NCBI GenBank assembly: GCA_030248225.1
Contig: JASANE010027831.1
Coordinates: 1 to 64,000 of the forward strand
DNA from: Trileptium ribeirensis
Taxonomy: Eukaryota > Nematoda > Enoplea > Enoplida > Thoracostomopsidae
Direction: 5' to 3'
Length of the DNA: 64,000 nt
The translations under genes were made by a program, and so were the position numbers. This document shows, one piece after another, positions 13,201-27,572 of this stretch. The number at the start of each line of letters is the position of its first letter. Within the stretch, counting starts at the first letter, position 1. Below the pieces are notes generated by a model. The model saw only the letters and a list, made by a program, of their open reading frames with translations. It was not told where the DNA came from and ran no database searches.

Positions 13201-16200
13201 TGGCACTGGAAGAAGAAAACGATCAGTGCAGCTATAAAAGTAATCTTATACAAAAAAAATAATTTGGAATGCGTTTTTTCTGGGTACATTGTGTGAAAAG
13301 TTGCACAAATTGAGTTTCTTATTTCGCGCTACAAATAATGTTAGCCTGAGCGTAAAACAAAATAGAAAATAGCAGCAGTATTTTTGAACACAATTTGTCA
13401 TGAACGTGGAGATGTTGTTTACGTAACAAGAACACACTGTTCAATTAAATGGTGTCCAGTTTGTTTTGCACTATTTGGAGATGTTGAAATGATGGTGCCG
13501 AGCGGAGTGAATTGGCTGTGCTTGGTATCCCAGGATTTTGGCTGCTATGGCACATTGATTAGTCTCTCACAAATTTGGGACTGCCGTATCCAACTCCAAA
13601 CTAGAAAATGTTCCAACGCTACTAGGTTTATCTTTATTATTGTTTAAAATCCTTCTAAAATCTTAAAATTGCTCAGGGTGTCGTGAAAATGCTTCAGTTA
13701 TAATAAATCAACGCATGAAACTGCAGGCAACACATTTGTCGACCATGAATTAATCATTAAAAAGATTTCACTCATATATTACGAACAGTTAAATATGCCT
13801 GCCTACCACGATGGCAAATATCAAAGCGGAATCGTATTATTATCGAATTTTTGTAAACACAACAGCAATAATTATATATAACTGAATTGCAACTTGAAAA
13901 TTATATTATATGACACATATTTTAGAAGTCTGTATATACTAAACTAACACGTAGATATGAAAAATTAAGGCCGTTTGGAAAAACGGAATAACTTTTGCTG
14001 CGAGTATTTTATTTAATCTTATTTTATTTCAGTTATTAATTGCCAATCGTAAAGATTGTGATAAGTAAACATTCCGCTGCGACAGTTAGGTTGGAAACAT
14101 CATGAGTTCTATACAGAAACACGAGAAAATTTTATATTGTTAGCCAACAGATACCGATATCCAGAAGATGTTCATAACGAGGTTTCGATGTTTTGTGCTA
14201 AATAGCTGTTCGGGTGTGAGAGTTGTGTTGTCGGTTAAAGATGGCGGTCTGGTGGGTCAGGTCGGGTTGAGTTGTCTGTCCATGGATGGGTCGAATCAAG
14301 CTGGATTGAAGTAAGCGATGCAGCATTTTCCACGTTTCCAATCTATATAAGTATTATTATAATAGATATATTACACGTTCCCTAAATTTGTTTAATTAAA
14401 ACATGATGATAGTTTTGTTGGTAGTTTCAATTTCTTGTAATGCCAGTGACGCGCTACTATTCCGAGTATATTCCTGGAATTCACATAGGTTTGGTGTGCT
14501 ATACGGCCTCGAGAATTAATTGCACTGATGCTCCAGAGATAATATACAAATTGTAAAAGTATGTCTGCATATATGTAAGTTTGTACATGCAGAGCGCAAT
14601 GTGCGTCGCTTTCTGAACATTAACTCTGCTAGGTGACAGAATGTTTGTTCTCGCACCTAATCATAGCTGGATTGTCATTTTGAGAAATTGGTACCGAAAT
14701 TTGATACATGTAATTGAATTAACACTATTTGCATTATGCGTTAAATTTACAATATGCATCCATTCCGCTGGCTACAATTTAAAGACCGTTTTATTGTGGT
14801 TGTCTAAATAACCAATAGGTTTTAAATTTTTCCGATTGAAAACGAAGCTATTTATGGAAGAATCTACGTTTGCAGTCTAAGTGGTCGTTCTTTTGTCAAA
14901 TTTAAAAAATAAGTGTGCAAAATTCGCGTTCGCAGTTCTGACATCTGTATCCGTTGTTTAGAAAACAAGTATAGAAGGTGTGTGGTGACGGAACTCACTT
15001 GGCAGGTGCGCACATTTGCTAATTTGGCAGGTTTTACCACGTTTGTCACACAATATATTAATTTAAAACATTTCGCAAGGCAAGGCAATTTACTCGACTC
15101 ATTTTTAATTGCTAATACTCAAAGTTCATTGACGTTGATATCTGAAACGACAATGAATTTTTGTTTTGACCATCTTAGCAGCCGGCCGAATTCTGTAGTG
15201 CTTCTAAATGACAGCGTTTTGCTGTCTAAGACACTATATGCTAAAATTTTAACAATATACTCAATGCATATGATCTCGTCAACTGAGGCAAAGCGGTGAG
15301 CCTGCCACTCTTTTAAAACTTCCACCATATGAAAGCCTAAATATCTTAGATTATGCTTTGCTTGAACATTTATACTTAAAAAGCATTTATATTGTCATTT
15401 CTAATGCAGTGCGGTAAGTGGGTAATTATTTAAGACAGAACAAATACAGAAACAATTTTTTGGGAATTTTTTGGGACAAACAATCTTCAAAATGAAGCCA
15501 GCGAGAAAAGTGTTTGAAATCGAGTCAGCGAAATCCTTTTGCTTCACAGTAAAAGTTACTAGCTCTGAAAAATCCTTAAAAATATTGTAAAAATTAACCA
15601 TTTTGCCTCACAAGCACAGCTACACCATCATCATCTACGCAACATATGTGGTTAATACACTAGTGATGTTATTTATGTAGTTGCTATGAAAACAAAAATT
15701 AAGCTCGCACATACTACAAACCTGACTCACACAAAATTGTATAAAAAGTGAGGTTCTAACTTCGAATGTTCTGGACAGTTGATAAATAGAATATTACTGA
15801 ATAGTCGACAATGATTTTTCCGAATAAAGGCGTTTTAAAACTGTCATCCGTAAAAGTCTTCCCAAAACCAAATTTCCATCACGTACTCCGGTATAGTTTG
15901 CGGCAGGATTGAAGTTGGCGGCACGCTATTCAACGGATATAATCTCAGCTATGCCGCGCGGTATCAACTTGACTAGAACCAACGCTGCCTCTTAAAATCG
16001 ACGAAGCAGGCAGCGAAACGTGTGCAATTCTCAGAAATGCAGCTTAGAAGTGTCGTACGAGAACTCTGGTGGGACCGGTCAAACATGTGTTGGTATGGTT
16101 AAATACATAATATGTGCAGATTCAACGTCCGTTATGCTTTGACAGAGACGATGGCACGGCTTCGTCTATATCGAATCTGTGAAATAATGCTTCCGCATTT

Positions 16201-18188
16201 TGAAATTCGAACAAGTAGCTACTCCTCATAACATAAAATTTGATTGGTTTTTTCAAACACATGATGCATTCTGAGGTTAAATGTGTTGCCGCATTTTTCT
16301 ATAATTGGTTTCTGTTTTCGAGTATGTCAGCTTTATAAAGTGTGATGAAGTCGGATCGGCCGGATCGGATTGGCTACTGGTCGGGTCCGTTCGGATCGGG
16401 CTCGGCAAAAACTGACATAACTGCCGTCTTTGTTTTCAACATCACCTCATTTTATACAATAGCAACAATAAAAAATTTTATTAATTAACAACGTACTGAC
16501 GTAGAGACATCCGAAAGATGAGCGTAGCATAATTTCCACGAGACGTTGAGGCTTTATGTGGTGAAGTACATTTATGCTTTGTAATTAGTCAAAGCGGCAC
16601 TGAGTGCGCGCATAGAGATTTGGTGAAGGTTTGGGCTAAATGTAAGAAAACATTCAAAATTTACAAATGCAACTGTATAATGATCAACGGAAACTCTGGC
16701 TCAGCTCAGAGTATAAGCATTGCTATTCCTTAACTGAAAAGTTGTTAATACAGTGTATAATATTTATGCAAGGAACCAAACATATTTAAAATGCGAGCTA
16801 ACTCTGTCTATCTGATATATGGTAAAGCACACTACACTTATCTATTGTAAGAACCTAAGGAGAACTGAGCGGAGGCATAGAGATTTGGTAGCAAAATAGT
16901 ACCAATCATTCAAAAGTTATAAATGACAACTGTACGATTAACTGGAACTTTGGTTCAGCACAAAGTATTAGCTATGCTATTCCTTAGCTGAAAAGTTGTT
17001 AATCAATGTGTTATGTGTAGATGCTACGCAATGACACAAGCGATTAGAAATATGAAGTAGCCCGCTTTAGACGATTTTATTTGATGGATAGAAGATTGTA
17101 CCGGCACAATTTACACAGCTTTTGATAGAAAATAGATTTAATTGGATTTGTTCGTGGAAGGCGCTGCGGTAATCGTGCTGCCTCCATGGATATATCAAAT
17201 TTACTTCACAGTCCCTACGAAAAGTGAAATAGAGATGTACAAATGTTGGAATTTACAGATAATGAAGGATTTTATTGTGATAATACTTAGAGGCGTGTGT
17301 AACAATCTATCCTTTAGTTATAAGCTTCGCAATTAAATTTCGCCAAGGTGCTTAAATAATTTATATCGCTGAAATTTATCTATGTAATTAATTTCGTGGA
17401 TTTAATTTGAGCACTCAAAATTTATAGTTTGAGACACTTTATGTTCTGTGTTTTAAAACACTGCCGTTGTCAATTTTTGCAAGAACTGCAGATGAAGCGA
17501 AGCCTTTCCTGTAACCTACAATAAAATATAATGATATAAGTCCTTGAGTTCACTGCGCAGAAGCCGGAATCCGAACTTTAGTTGATGGTTTTATAAAATA
17601 CATACCGGCAATAACCGTTCGAATATTAGTTGAAGCGCGTTGACATTGCTACAAATATGTTATTAGTGGAAGGGCAAAAAATGTGATTACCATCAGTTTA
17701 ATTATATATAATAATGGACATCACGTTATCCCATTAGAAATGGTTGCTAATTTGAGAGTACAACTGAGAACAATTATTGTACCAGCAGTAACCAAGAACA
17801 TAAATGGGTTGTGTAGTCGTCAGAAATACGAATTATTGCAATATATTTGAAATCATAATTACACATTACTTTGCATTGCTTAATTTGCTAATGGCAATAA
17901 TTTGCTAAATTAGGCTCGAAAAAATTTAATACATTCATAAAATTTTTTTGGCTTCACCCTATCAGCTGTCCTCGTCGCAGACTTGTGATAGACTGATAAG
18001 CAAATTGTTTCCTTTGCTCGTTAATGGTAATGTTAATGCTTACTTGAATTTGACAACACAGTTGTTATCAGATTCGTCCTATTGGCATAACGATATCACA
18101 CATTCTGCAATAATTATCTGCTGCGCAATGTCATGTGCATTAAGTATCGTGTATTCCAGGTGCTAATGCGATCCATGCTAAATCTACA
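13201..18188. other. No gene seen; AT-rich
   Basis: A GGATCGG-rich patch at 16348-16410 resembles the interior of the MITE at 44485-44776 and may be a fragment of that family. Otherwise only short noise frames, apart from the 128-codon frame listed separately. Confidence 0.45.
14913..15299 (+). other. Longest open frame of the left half (128 codons), no support as a gene
   Basis: Open from ATG at 14913 to TGA at 15297. The predicted product is Leu/Thr/Ser-rich with six Cys and no motif I recognise; no acceptor or donor stands out and the opposite strand is open too. It may be chance or a relic of a mobile element. Confidence 0.12.
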
Positions 18189-18293
18189 TTAAAGGTTATA
18201 ACGAGCCAACAATTTGGCACGGTTCAGCTCGAAACTTTCAAATTCAGGAACAGAATCGCTCAGTTTAGGTGCCATTAATTGTTTTGGCTCTTG
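18189..18293 (-). CDS. Possible terminal exon, product unknown
   Basis: A good acceptor (pyrimidine-rich TTCCATCTTACCCAG) precedes 34 codons reading QEPKQLMAPKLSDSVPEFES FELNRAKLLARYNL and a TAA at 18189-18191. Composition is protein-like and unlike the flanks. A phase-0 partner could be the segment 20011-19946, which reads MKNKLSEKFAHQSRKSIDAL and ends at a weak GTGATA donor; that join is speculative. No poly(A) signal close by and no domain recognised. Confidence 0.28.
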   Translation of the reverse strand, partial: QEPKQLMAPKLSDSVPEFESFELNRAKLLARYNL

Positions 18294-21200
18294 CTGGGTA
18301 AGATGGAATGAAAACTGGACGTTGTGAATGTGAATATACAAAACGATACATAAATGAATGTGACAACACAGTATTCTTTTTGACGCAATAAATTTCGCTC
18401 TTTTATGAAGGCGAATAAATAAAAATAGGAAATTACCCTGGCAGTGCATAGCTAGCTTACAGTGCCCCTCACCGAGCTTTCTAAGGGCCATCTACTCCCC
18501 TTGAAACGTCGCACCTAGATTATGCTTGAGCATCTTTGTCAAATATCTCATTTTTGCATCAGATGCGGCTCAAATAACCAAGCAATTGCACTGATTAATC
18601 GTTCAATGACAAATTCAGGCATTCACAAGACATTGTAACGCTGATTGGCTTGATTATTCACACTCAATTTGTACCAATAAACACCGATATTTTTGCTAAA
18701 TCAGTTTCATACGCACATTTCATTACTTGACTTTTGAACACGATCGTGCATATTTAAAATACAAACTATTGCTAAAGAAACTAACGATAATTTATTTGTA
18801 ACAATAGCATATGTAATTATTTCAGAACCGGTGCAAATGTCACAGCTATTGCTTTAACTTTGCAACAATGACATAAACTATGTGTAATTCATACATATAC
18901 AAAACATTGTGTAATAATGTTTGCTATGGCCAATGTAACTTTTATTGCAGGCAGTGAGCCCTCACATTTATGTGTGAACCCTCCATGAAGTTAATTTGAC
19001 TGAATTAACTTCTAATTTTAGTTCGGCATCTACTGATTCCAAATTCTGTAACAGTTTTCTGGTAACATCGGTTAATGTTTGTGGGGATTTAGCTATTTAG
19101 CAGAATATTCTAAAGCAGTCAATTTATGTTTAGCGACAACCGTATCGAGTGAGATTCGGATCATTGAGGAAGAGTCTTTTGTTATGACGATATCAATGCT
19201 GTCTTGATACATAATGTACCCTGCAGAGCATAATATACTAAGTGAGTTTCGGGTACAATGAAATCAGATGAACATTTGCAAATCTGGTTGGCCAGAACGC
19301 AAATACGTATAATCAGAATTGTGACATAATTTGTTGCACCATTACCAATATCGGTATTTTAAAAAATGAATCTTTTATAGTTAGAGCGTCCAAGCACAAT
19401 ATACACTCCGGTTCCGCTTCTCTATCGATTGGTAGAATGATATGTGAATAACGCTGTTGTTGCGACCTACTGTCACACTTAGATTGTGCATAAGCGGTCT
19501 TCTATTTCGACTACACCAAAAGTCGCAATATTTTAATTAGATGTTGAATGCTTTTCTTGACACATTCAACAAACAATTTGTGTGCCAAGTAGTGATAGAT
19601 ATTAGATTAGTACTTGTATGTGTCGTTTAAATAATATACATCTAAGCTGAAGTGATGTGTTCAATACTACGATTTGTTTACCGGCTTTAGATTTTGCCGG
19701 TTATTAGTCAGGCAACATAGAATTTAAATTTTAGATTCTATAACATGGCGTTGGTAAATTTCTTGTTGTGAGAGCTAATTAAAATCGTTGCTTTCGCACG
19801 GAATAGTCAAAGTAACACGAGGCGTTGGTATACCACAACCATATGCTGCCTCATCAATATCGGATTAATTTCATTTGAATAATAAATACATAGTCGCAAT
19901 TATGATGTATTTCGAATTAAAGTGTATAATTCTGGTGCCTCGCTGATAAAAACCTATCACGTGAGTTAATGCATCAATGGACTTTCTGGACTGGTGCGCG
20001 AATTTTTCAGACAGCTTGTTTTTCATGATTCCAACAATACTTAAATATGGTTTCAAAGTGAACCTTAGTTATGACAATGAAATTCGCTAAATAGTGCGTA
20101 TATTTGGCAATGCGTAGTTTACCAGCGATTATTTTTGCTAAGCTTTAGCATAGTAAAGAAACAAACCTTTCCTGCATTGGGACTTTGATTTGCGTCATAA
20201 TTTTGCCCAAGTTTAGACCAGAATATCACTTCGTCATTTCTAAACTTATTGTAGTGCAGAAACGGAATTTTACTGCGTGTCGGTTATATAAAAGATGCAC
20301 TCCTGCATCCGGACATATGGGTTTGACGGTTTGCTGCATAATTTAGTCTAAGTCTAGACTAGAATGTGGTGTTGTTAATGCTGGGGCAGGAACAGAATTT
20401 GACGGATACAGTTTTGAAAATGGGGCGATCTTACACGGTAAAGTCTTTGGGTCAGCATAATTCGTGCGTTAGGCTAGAGTGTCAGAAAATCGCTGATAAG
20501 CTTAATGTACTATAGAAGCAGAATTTGATTGAATGCATGCAGTTCATGGGAAGGAGCGCTTATAGATTTGATGATGTGTGATTTTGGCTATGGTATGGTA
20601 ACGATTTCACTTCCTGTGATGAACAGAGGTGATCCTTTGTAGTAGGATAAATGTTGCAATTTAACTCATAGGTCTCAGCAAGCATAGTTTGCACGAGTCC
20701 CAATTTTTATATGCAAGATTGCTATAGTTAAGTCACGTTCATAATTTAGAAAAATGACCTTTTTATTGTTAAATTTTTCAAAGCAAATGTTCCCATATAT
20801 ATTATACACATATTTTACATATATTATTAAAAAAATCCAATACGATAGAACTGTGCCAAATGTGGTGAAACATGAAAAGTACCTGGTATAAATGCAACTG
20901 AACTTCATTCTTTTAACATTTTACAGGCAAACAGCGACTTCAAGGGGCAGCATGTGTATTGAACAACACATTGTTTCCTAAGGTTCAAATTCACTAATTC
21001 CTGTATTTAACATTAAGATATTTAAAAAATGTAGCCATAAAATTTATTTTAAAGTAACTGGAACAGGACGGCGATATTTCTTGGGTTAGTAAAACCTTTT
21101 GCCGCAGATTTAAGAACGTTGAAGTGTTTTTACCAGTTTTTGATGCCTTAACCTGCGAATTTGATACCAGTTTAGTGTTTATATAATAAAAAAATTAAAT

Positions 21201-22149
21201 ATTTTAGACGTAACAAGAACAAGGAAACCGACTGGGTATTTTAAAGATCGAAGATTTACCCCCTTCTCTACAGTTTTGCGTTGTAATCAAAAGACAGCAA
21301 GCAAACAGCTAAGCGCCGGTATCCGACCTCAAACACATCCCAAATGTTAAATTTTATATATCTACACTGAAGTGCTAACCCGTCAGACCAAGTTGAACCA
21401 GCTGGTTAATGAAGCCCAATAAATTGCGCGTCGAATAATCTATTAACTGTAACTGATTGAGGCAATATATTTATATTTAATCGGGTTTGGAATACAGAAG
21501 TTGCTATAGACTCTTCGCGCGGAAACTTTATAAATTAGAGAAACTTTTTCAACGAGGCTCGCTATCGAAAAGTAAATTTTGCATTAAAATTTGTAAAAAT
21601 AATCTGACTTGTGTTTTCCTCTCAGAGAATACACAATGAAGCGGCAGCATATTATCGCCATGGTTTTATTAGTTAAAACAAATGTAATAAAACACATAAC
21701 GTGCTTTTTAATATAATATGGAATTAATAATACCGCATATGAGCACAAGAACCAAACGTGATGACCACGAAAAGTCGCAGTAGGTAAAGTTGTAAATCTC
21801 TATGTGCTGATTCGGAGTATCCATTTTTGGATGCGAACCCTGTTTCGTGAGATATGGGCTGCGAAACATTAATACACGTATGGCCTGATTTGGCAAAGAA
21901 CCCTTAAACGCTGTTTTTTGCCATTTTACACATAAGATAGGGTCTGGGAGGTTCGCATTCAACTAAAGGGCACATCCTAGTTAGTTTTGCTATCGAATAA
22001 AAACTTACCGAAATCTATCCATACGAAGGTGAGTTATGAATGACAGAAACATGCAAAAAACAAGGTTTCACGATTTTTCCACTAGCTCACTCAGCCGCAA
22101 CTTTTGCTCCGTTTCAATAATGAAGGTATCCAAAATGCATGTTTGTGTT

Positions 22150-22197
22150 ATTGTCACAGCCGTCAGGATGTGACACTGTCTCAACTTTTTGTCGGAC
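22150..22197 (-). repeat. Dispersed hairpin repeat, copy c
   Basis: On the minus strand GTCCGACAAAAAGTTGAGAC precedes TGTCACATCC and GGCTGTGACA. One arm has drifted. It lies outside the hAT element that starts at 22793. Confidence 0.55.
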
Positions 22198-22792
22198 GTA
22201 TCCTACCGCTGAAGACTGAATGTCTTTCGAAAGTGGCGTGCAGGAAACAGTTTAGGTTAGCTAACCACAATTGAGAAGAACTGTTTTGACATTCCTCATA
22301 AGTAATGCCACCGACCGAAATCTATATTATCAAGTTTACAATATTTAATATAATCTATAGAATATATAGATTCAACACAATTGCTGCTTATCCGCTAACA
22401 ACAGAAACAAGCGCGGCTGCCGAAAACTCAGTTGCTGCACCGAATTTTTATTACGAGTCCGTCTTTTTTTCAAAAAATGTGTCACAGCAGTTTACAGCTT
22501 CAATATTACACATAATTGAAATATTCATTACAACACGTGCTATAACTTTTAGGTCTATCGTGGTAGATTTTGTATTCTGAAGAGCTGATTTCCAAAACTG
22601 TCTTAGCGTCGAACGTCCCATTAAAACGAATAAACATCTGCAGCCACTTTCGATAGACAATATGAGAATGTCCTACGACTAAAAATTGCCGTCTATCCAT
22701 CAGTTAATCAGGAATTGAAGATATATGAGAAGAGTTACAAACACTCTTGTACCAAGCGCAATACACACACTGAGAAAATACAAAGTAATACA

Positions 22793-23615
22793 CAGAGCCG
22801 CCGTTAGCACCCCCCCGTGCCCCCCCCTAGGGGGGGGCCTCGCCCCTTGCAGGGGCCTCGCGCCTTACAGGGGCCTCATCTCATGGCCTCTGGGTGAAAA
22901 GTTGAAAAAGTTGGGAGCCGCAGCACAACCTCAAGCACCTTTCGCAAAGTAAATGTACACGATATACAAAGGTAACCTCAGAGTTTAGAAGCCTAATCGT
23001 GAGTATGATTTTAACCGTTCCGTGGTTCAAAGTTAGTGTTTTTACTGGGCGCCTGTTTTACGGACATACACGAAAATTTATTTAGGTCAGCGTCTATGCA
23101 ACTAATGTATAGCATTTGGTGTGAAATAAACTAGTAGAGGCCTTCAGACCCCTGGTTATATTCCGGTGTTATCTACGTGATAAGTCTTGACGGTTAGAAT
23201 AAATATTAGTATTAGTAATATTGTTATAATTTAGGCATAATAATATTAAATTTTAATATATGAAATATGTGTTCGTGAAATGAAATTATGGTATTCGAAA
23301 GTGGTGCTTCAAAGCGCAAACGTACAAAGGAGCAGGCTATAAGGATGCTTTTAAAATATTGCAAAGACTGTTTATAAAATTATGACCATGCATACTATCT
23401 TAATTTAAGGAACAGCTCTCAAATTTAAGGGTACACGGTCTTTGCAAATTTTTAGAGTATAATGTCTTAAGGTAAGTGTATTGGAAAACGATTACATTAG
23501 TTAAGAAATGTGATAGGGGCCTCGCAGCCTGCTGGGCGGGGGGGGGGGGCTCGCAGCCTGCTGGGGGGCCCTCGCAGCCTGCTGGGGGGGCTCGGACATC
23601 CTAGCGGCGGCCCTG
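22793..23615. mobile_element. Non-autonomous hAT element, 823 bp, perfect 8-bp TSD
   Basis: The left end CAGAGCCGCCGTTAGCAC is the inverse of the right end CTAGCGGCGGCCCTG, a typical hAT-type CAGRGCCGCC terminus. Both flanks carry the identical octamer GTAATACA (22785-22792 and 23616-23623). Inside each end are three copies of short G/C-rich boxes: GGGGCCTCG-type units on the left and CTCGCAGCCTGCTGGG units on the right, next to runs of C or G. There is no transposase frame in the 650-bp AT-rich middle. The perfect duplication suggests a fairly recent insertion. Confidence 0.9.
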
Positions 23616-24542
23616 GTAATACAAAACGTGCAAAATGTAAAAAATGCTTATATCCCGAGGACTAGAGCAAATGCCTTAAGGTCGAAGTGTTCCTTACAAC
23701 GCACAGTTGTCAATAGCACGCTAAACCACTTTGCCATCTCCGTAATACAAACGTCACCTTATGAATTTTTATTAGCAGTAACGTTTGTTCCAGTGCATTG
23801 AAATATATAAACTAACGGGATCGTTCAGAAAATCAGTGAAGGTGAATCTTGCACTCTTTACGAACTTTTTAAAACTCACTGTATAAATCAAATCGGGGCA
23901 ATTGAACGCGAATACGTTAATTATTTTAATGCGTGGACAGCCTGTCACAAACTATTGAGTCAATGTGTTTCCAATTTGCCACCGAGCCTTTGTAAAACCA
24001 CTTTGTTAGTTTAGCGTTAAAAAGATTGCACTGTGGCCGTTTTCTCGTAGGATCGGGGTTCACTTTGAACTTTTATTTTTACCACTTGTCTAATTTCAAT
24101 GTATGTAATTATCTATAAGTAATTTTTAACACCTAATAGTTCCGTTGGCTACACTGGGTAAAAAACTTAGCATCATTTCAAAATTTTATATTAACAGTCG
24201 TCATAACGTTTTTATAAACCGTTATATTATTTTACAATCATAGTAAAGCCTTTTTAAAATTCTATTTAGTATTATGACATAACTTACTGGGTTTTCCGAA
24301 TTATTTAATTTTGTTATGTATTAAATCATCACTACTCGTTGCATCGCTGAAACAAAAATTTTGTTGCGGACAATTGGTTTCAGTATTCCAAGCCATGTTG
24401 GGCAATAAATGCGATGTTGCTTATAAAAGTCGTAAGGTTTAGGAAATGTCTGCTATGGAAAGTTTTTGAATATATTTAAATTCAGTTACATTGAAATTGG
24501 CGAAAAACAGGAAAACAATTAGAGAAAAGGCAAAGAAAACAA

Positions 24543-24618
24543 ATCGCTACGAGAGAGGATCGATCCCGCAATATCCACATTACAACGCGGAAAACTTGCC
24601 TCTTGGGTACAGACACAG
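24543..24618 (-). repeat. Weak tRNA-like / SINE-like sequence
   Basis: Minus strand carries TACCCAAGAGGCAAGT and, about 45 nt on, GCGGGATCGATCCTC, which fit loose box A and box B patterns. The region is otherwise unique. Confidence 0.3.
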
Positions 24619-26661
24619 ATAGTTAGCTGTGTATGAAAACGCTTTATAAAGGCTAATATGGCAGGAGTAATAATGAGATGTGCATTGCGGCTGTGTTAAA
24701 ATAATCAGCTAATTTCTTTTTAGTAACATATATTGGTGTATACGAGGCTCAGCCAAAAACCTGGCTGAGAGCTGATTTCATACCTTCAATCAGGATGCCA
24801 TGTAAAGGCTAATACAATACAGAAGACCCGTAGTCAATAAAGCCACACATATTTTGTGTCAGCTGTTCAAACTATTTCAAGTGTACATCCATATTGTCGT
24901 TGTGATGCGATCTATATTTTCTATGTTTATGTACCATTTACCATTGGGTTATACCCTAAATAATTCCGTAATTCCTGAGCTCCACAACAAACATTCTTGG
25001 CTACTATGTTACGTTTTAGGTAGGCGTCACTTACGAATCATACATAGGTTGTGATAGGTAATATGTTGGATAAGATACACCATAAAATTTATCAAAACCA
25101 AAAATAAAATTTTGATCTTTTAATAAGGATTAACAAAATAGATCACATAGCTAGTGTTTGCAATATTTACGTTTTAATCTATACAATTCTTGGAATTATG
25201 TTACACGCTAATAAACTCTGCAACATATCGAAGTATTTCGCTAATTTTTTTCTATTTGGGTACGTTTAAAGCTAAGTGTCCCCAACTGGAATATTGTAGA
25301 TATATGTTCACTTGTTCGGGAGCAAGGTTCAAACAATACAATGTGTCAGGCTAATTTCAGTCCGTTTTTGCTATTATCGATTGCAGCTAGGTTGTAAGTA
25401 AACCGATATTTAAGCTAAATTTTGACAGTAGATATTAGGTGATTTTCCAGTGGAAGTAACCTCACTGCGATAATCGCTCGTACAAGGTAAGAAACCCAGG
25501 TAGATTGAAATTTTAATATCATATCTAGGTAAATTTAATTGGGTCTTTTGGGTTACATCACAGAGTCAGAATTAGTTGTAGTAAACGCATACCTTTTCAT
25601 ATTATTCGAACCGCATTAGGTGCATTGTGGATGGCATCGCTCTTCGATTTTATTAGTTCTATGTCGAGCTCAAAATTAGCTAAATTTGGTCATGTGTTAA
25701 ATAGTTAATCCCATTTCAGTGAAAACCTAGAGCATAGCCAAGCCTTAACTTAAGCCGTTAACCCTGAATCCAACAAATTTTGACACTATTCGATCCAGCT
25801 TGTGAATCCTGCTCCAACGGTATGTATCATTTTTTTATAAAACTTTGGGCGCCAAAGATAATCCTAAAAATCGGAAAAAAAATTGTAAAAAACGTGGCTC
25901 TTATGGAGTCTTTTCAACTGTCTTGGCTGTCTGTAACGCTACTGCACCATCAATAAAATTAACGTTGTTTGTTTCATATTGATCATTTACGGGCTGGAGG
26001 CGTATAACCTAAAACAGCCATGATTGTTATACCATGATACACCTAGGAAACCTCTGACCCGATTTTGTCCATGTGTTCATACTGCATAATCATTACATTT
26101 GGTCCATCAGTTAGAGTCACATCATTGATGCCGCGTTGTACAGGTGAAAGTTGTGTGCGCAAACGACTCAACTTGCTAGGAACGGTTTCTTTAAAATGAA
26201 CGAATAACATTGCACGTGTAAACGTTATGTGACAAGCTCTGTTAACAAAACAGTTTAATGTGTGAGCTGTTCCATTTGTGTACCGTGAGGGTTGCAGTGT
26301 TAAAGTTTACTTAGTAACATTAAATTAATACTACCAAACCAACGGTACAAGCGCGGCAGCTAGTTACATGATTTATGACGACAGTGTAATAGTACATGTT
26401 TTAATAACGATATTCAATACGTATATTTGGCAACTAATTTCACAGTTCCGAGTGCGGTAATAGAATCTACAACTAGTCTTGCATCGCAAGTCAGTCGCCG
26501 GTTTTTCAGGGTGATTTGAAGATAACGTCGGCTAAAAACTGAATCTATTTTTAACTATTAATACTACTGTATTATATAGATGTAACTCTGTTCAGTAGAG
26601 CTGAACTGCTGTAGTTGTTATATCTTTGCCCAAGTAGCTACAAGGCAAAGATATATCATAC

Positions 26662-26711
26662 ACAGTAAGACAAAATCCGAAAACAATGTCACGGCCTGAC
26701 AGCTGTGACAA
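26662..26711 (+). repeat. Dispersed hairpin repeat, copy b
   Basis: AGTAAGACAAAATCCGAAAA precedes TGTCACGGCC and AGCTGTGACA. It matches copy a over about 45 bp with a few differences. Confidence 0.6.
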
Positions 26712-27531
26712 TATATACAAACAATACGGAGTTAAAAAAATCTGTGCATGCACAGGTAGGCTTCTCACGCTATTCAAACATTGATATAACTTTCAGAACA
26801 GAAATTGTAGAAGCCTCTGTCCATAATCAATTTAATATAAGATTATTCCAGACTGAACACATCTAGTTATCAAATCTAGAAGGTATCTTGCCACTATTTT
26901 GAACAAACAATCGATAATAAACCAGTGCCAGAAAAGGATTGTTCTTCTTCATTACGGCAGTAACACCCTTCTTTTACGATGAAAACATATTGCCATATAA
27001 AATGTAAAGTTGTTGCGGGGATATACTGTCAGACAGGTGGCTTGTGTATTTTGTTTTATATATTTTAATCTATCCTGAATGAATATGCATAGCATGTGCT
27101 ACGCAGTTTACGTCAACTTTTTTTCTACACCGTTTCTTTAACTCAGGGAAGGCTAGTCTAGCGAGCCCGACTGTCAGAACTTATATTCGATTTTGATTTG
27201 AAAACTAGTTTTTCTATGCGTTAAATGCTACAAATACAAAAACTTATTGTTTACTCGGCTGCTCTCAGGGTTTTTTGCGTCTAATTTTCGCTGTATCACA
27301 TGGCGCAATTGCGTTTTCCTGGTCTCGCATCGCTTGTCGGTTGTCCTATTTCATAGGCAATGTGACGTCAATGTGCGAAACTAAAACTTGCACTATATTA
27401 TCTAAACATTTGACATGCTACATTTTGTTATGCTTGCTGCATTAGCTCTTTGGTAATACACACAGCTGCACATTTAATATTAACACACCGCCCATGTGGT
27501 GCAACGTATAAATAAGAATGAACTATTATGC

Positions 27532-27572
27532 TGTCTGACAAAATCGAAAACAAAGTCATAGCATGCCTGCTA
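27532..27572 (+). repeat. Dispersed hairpin repeat, decayed copy d
   Basis: GTCTGACAAAATCGAAAACA is well kept, but the hairpin is reduced to AGTCATAGCATGCCTG. This shows that the conserved unit is larger than the hairpin. Confidence 0.45.
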
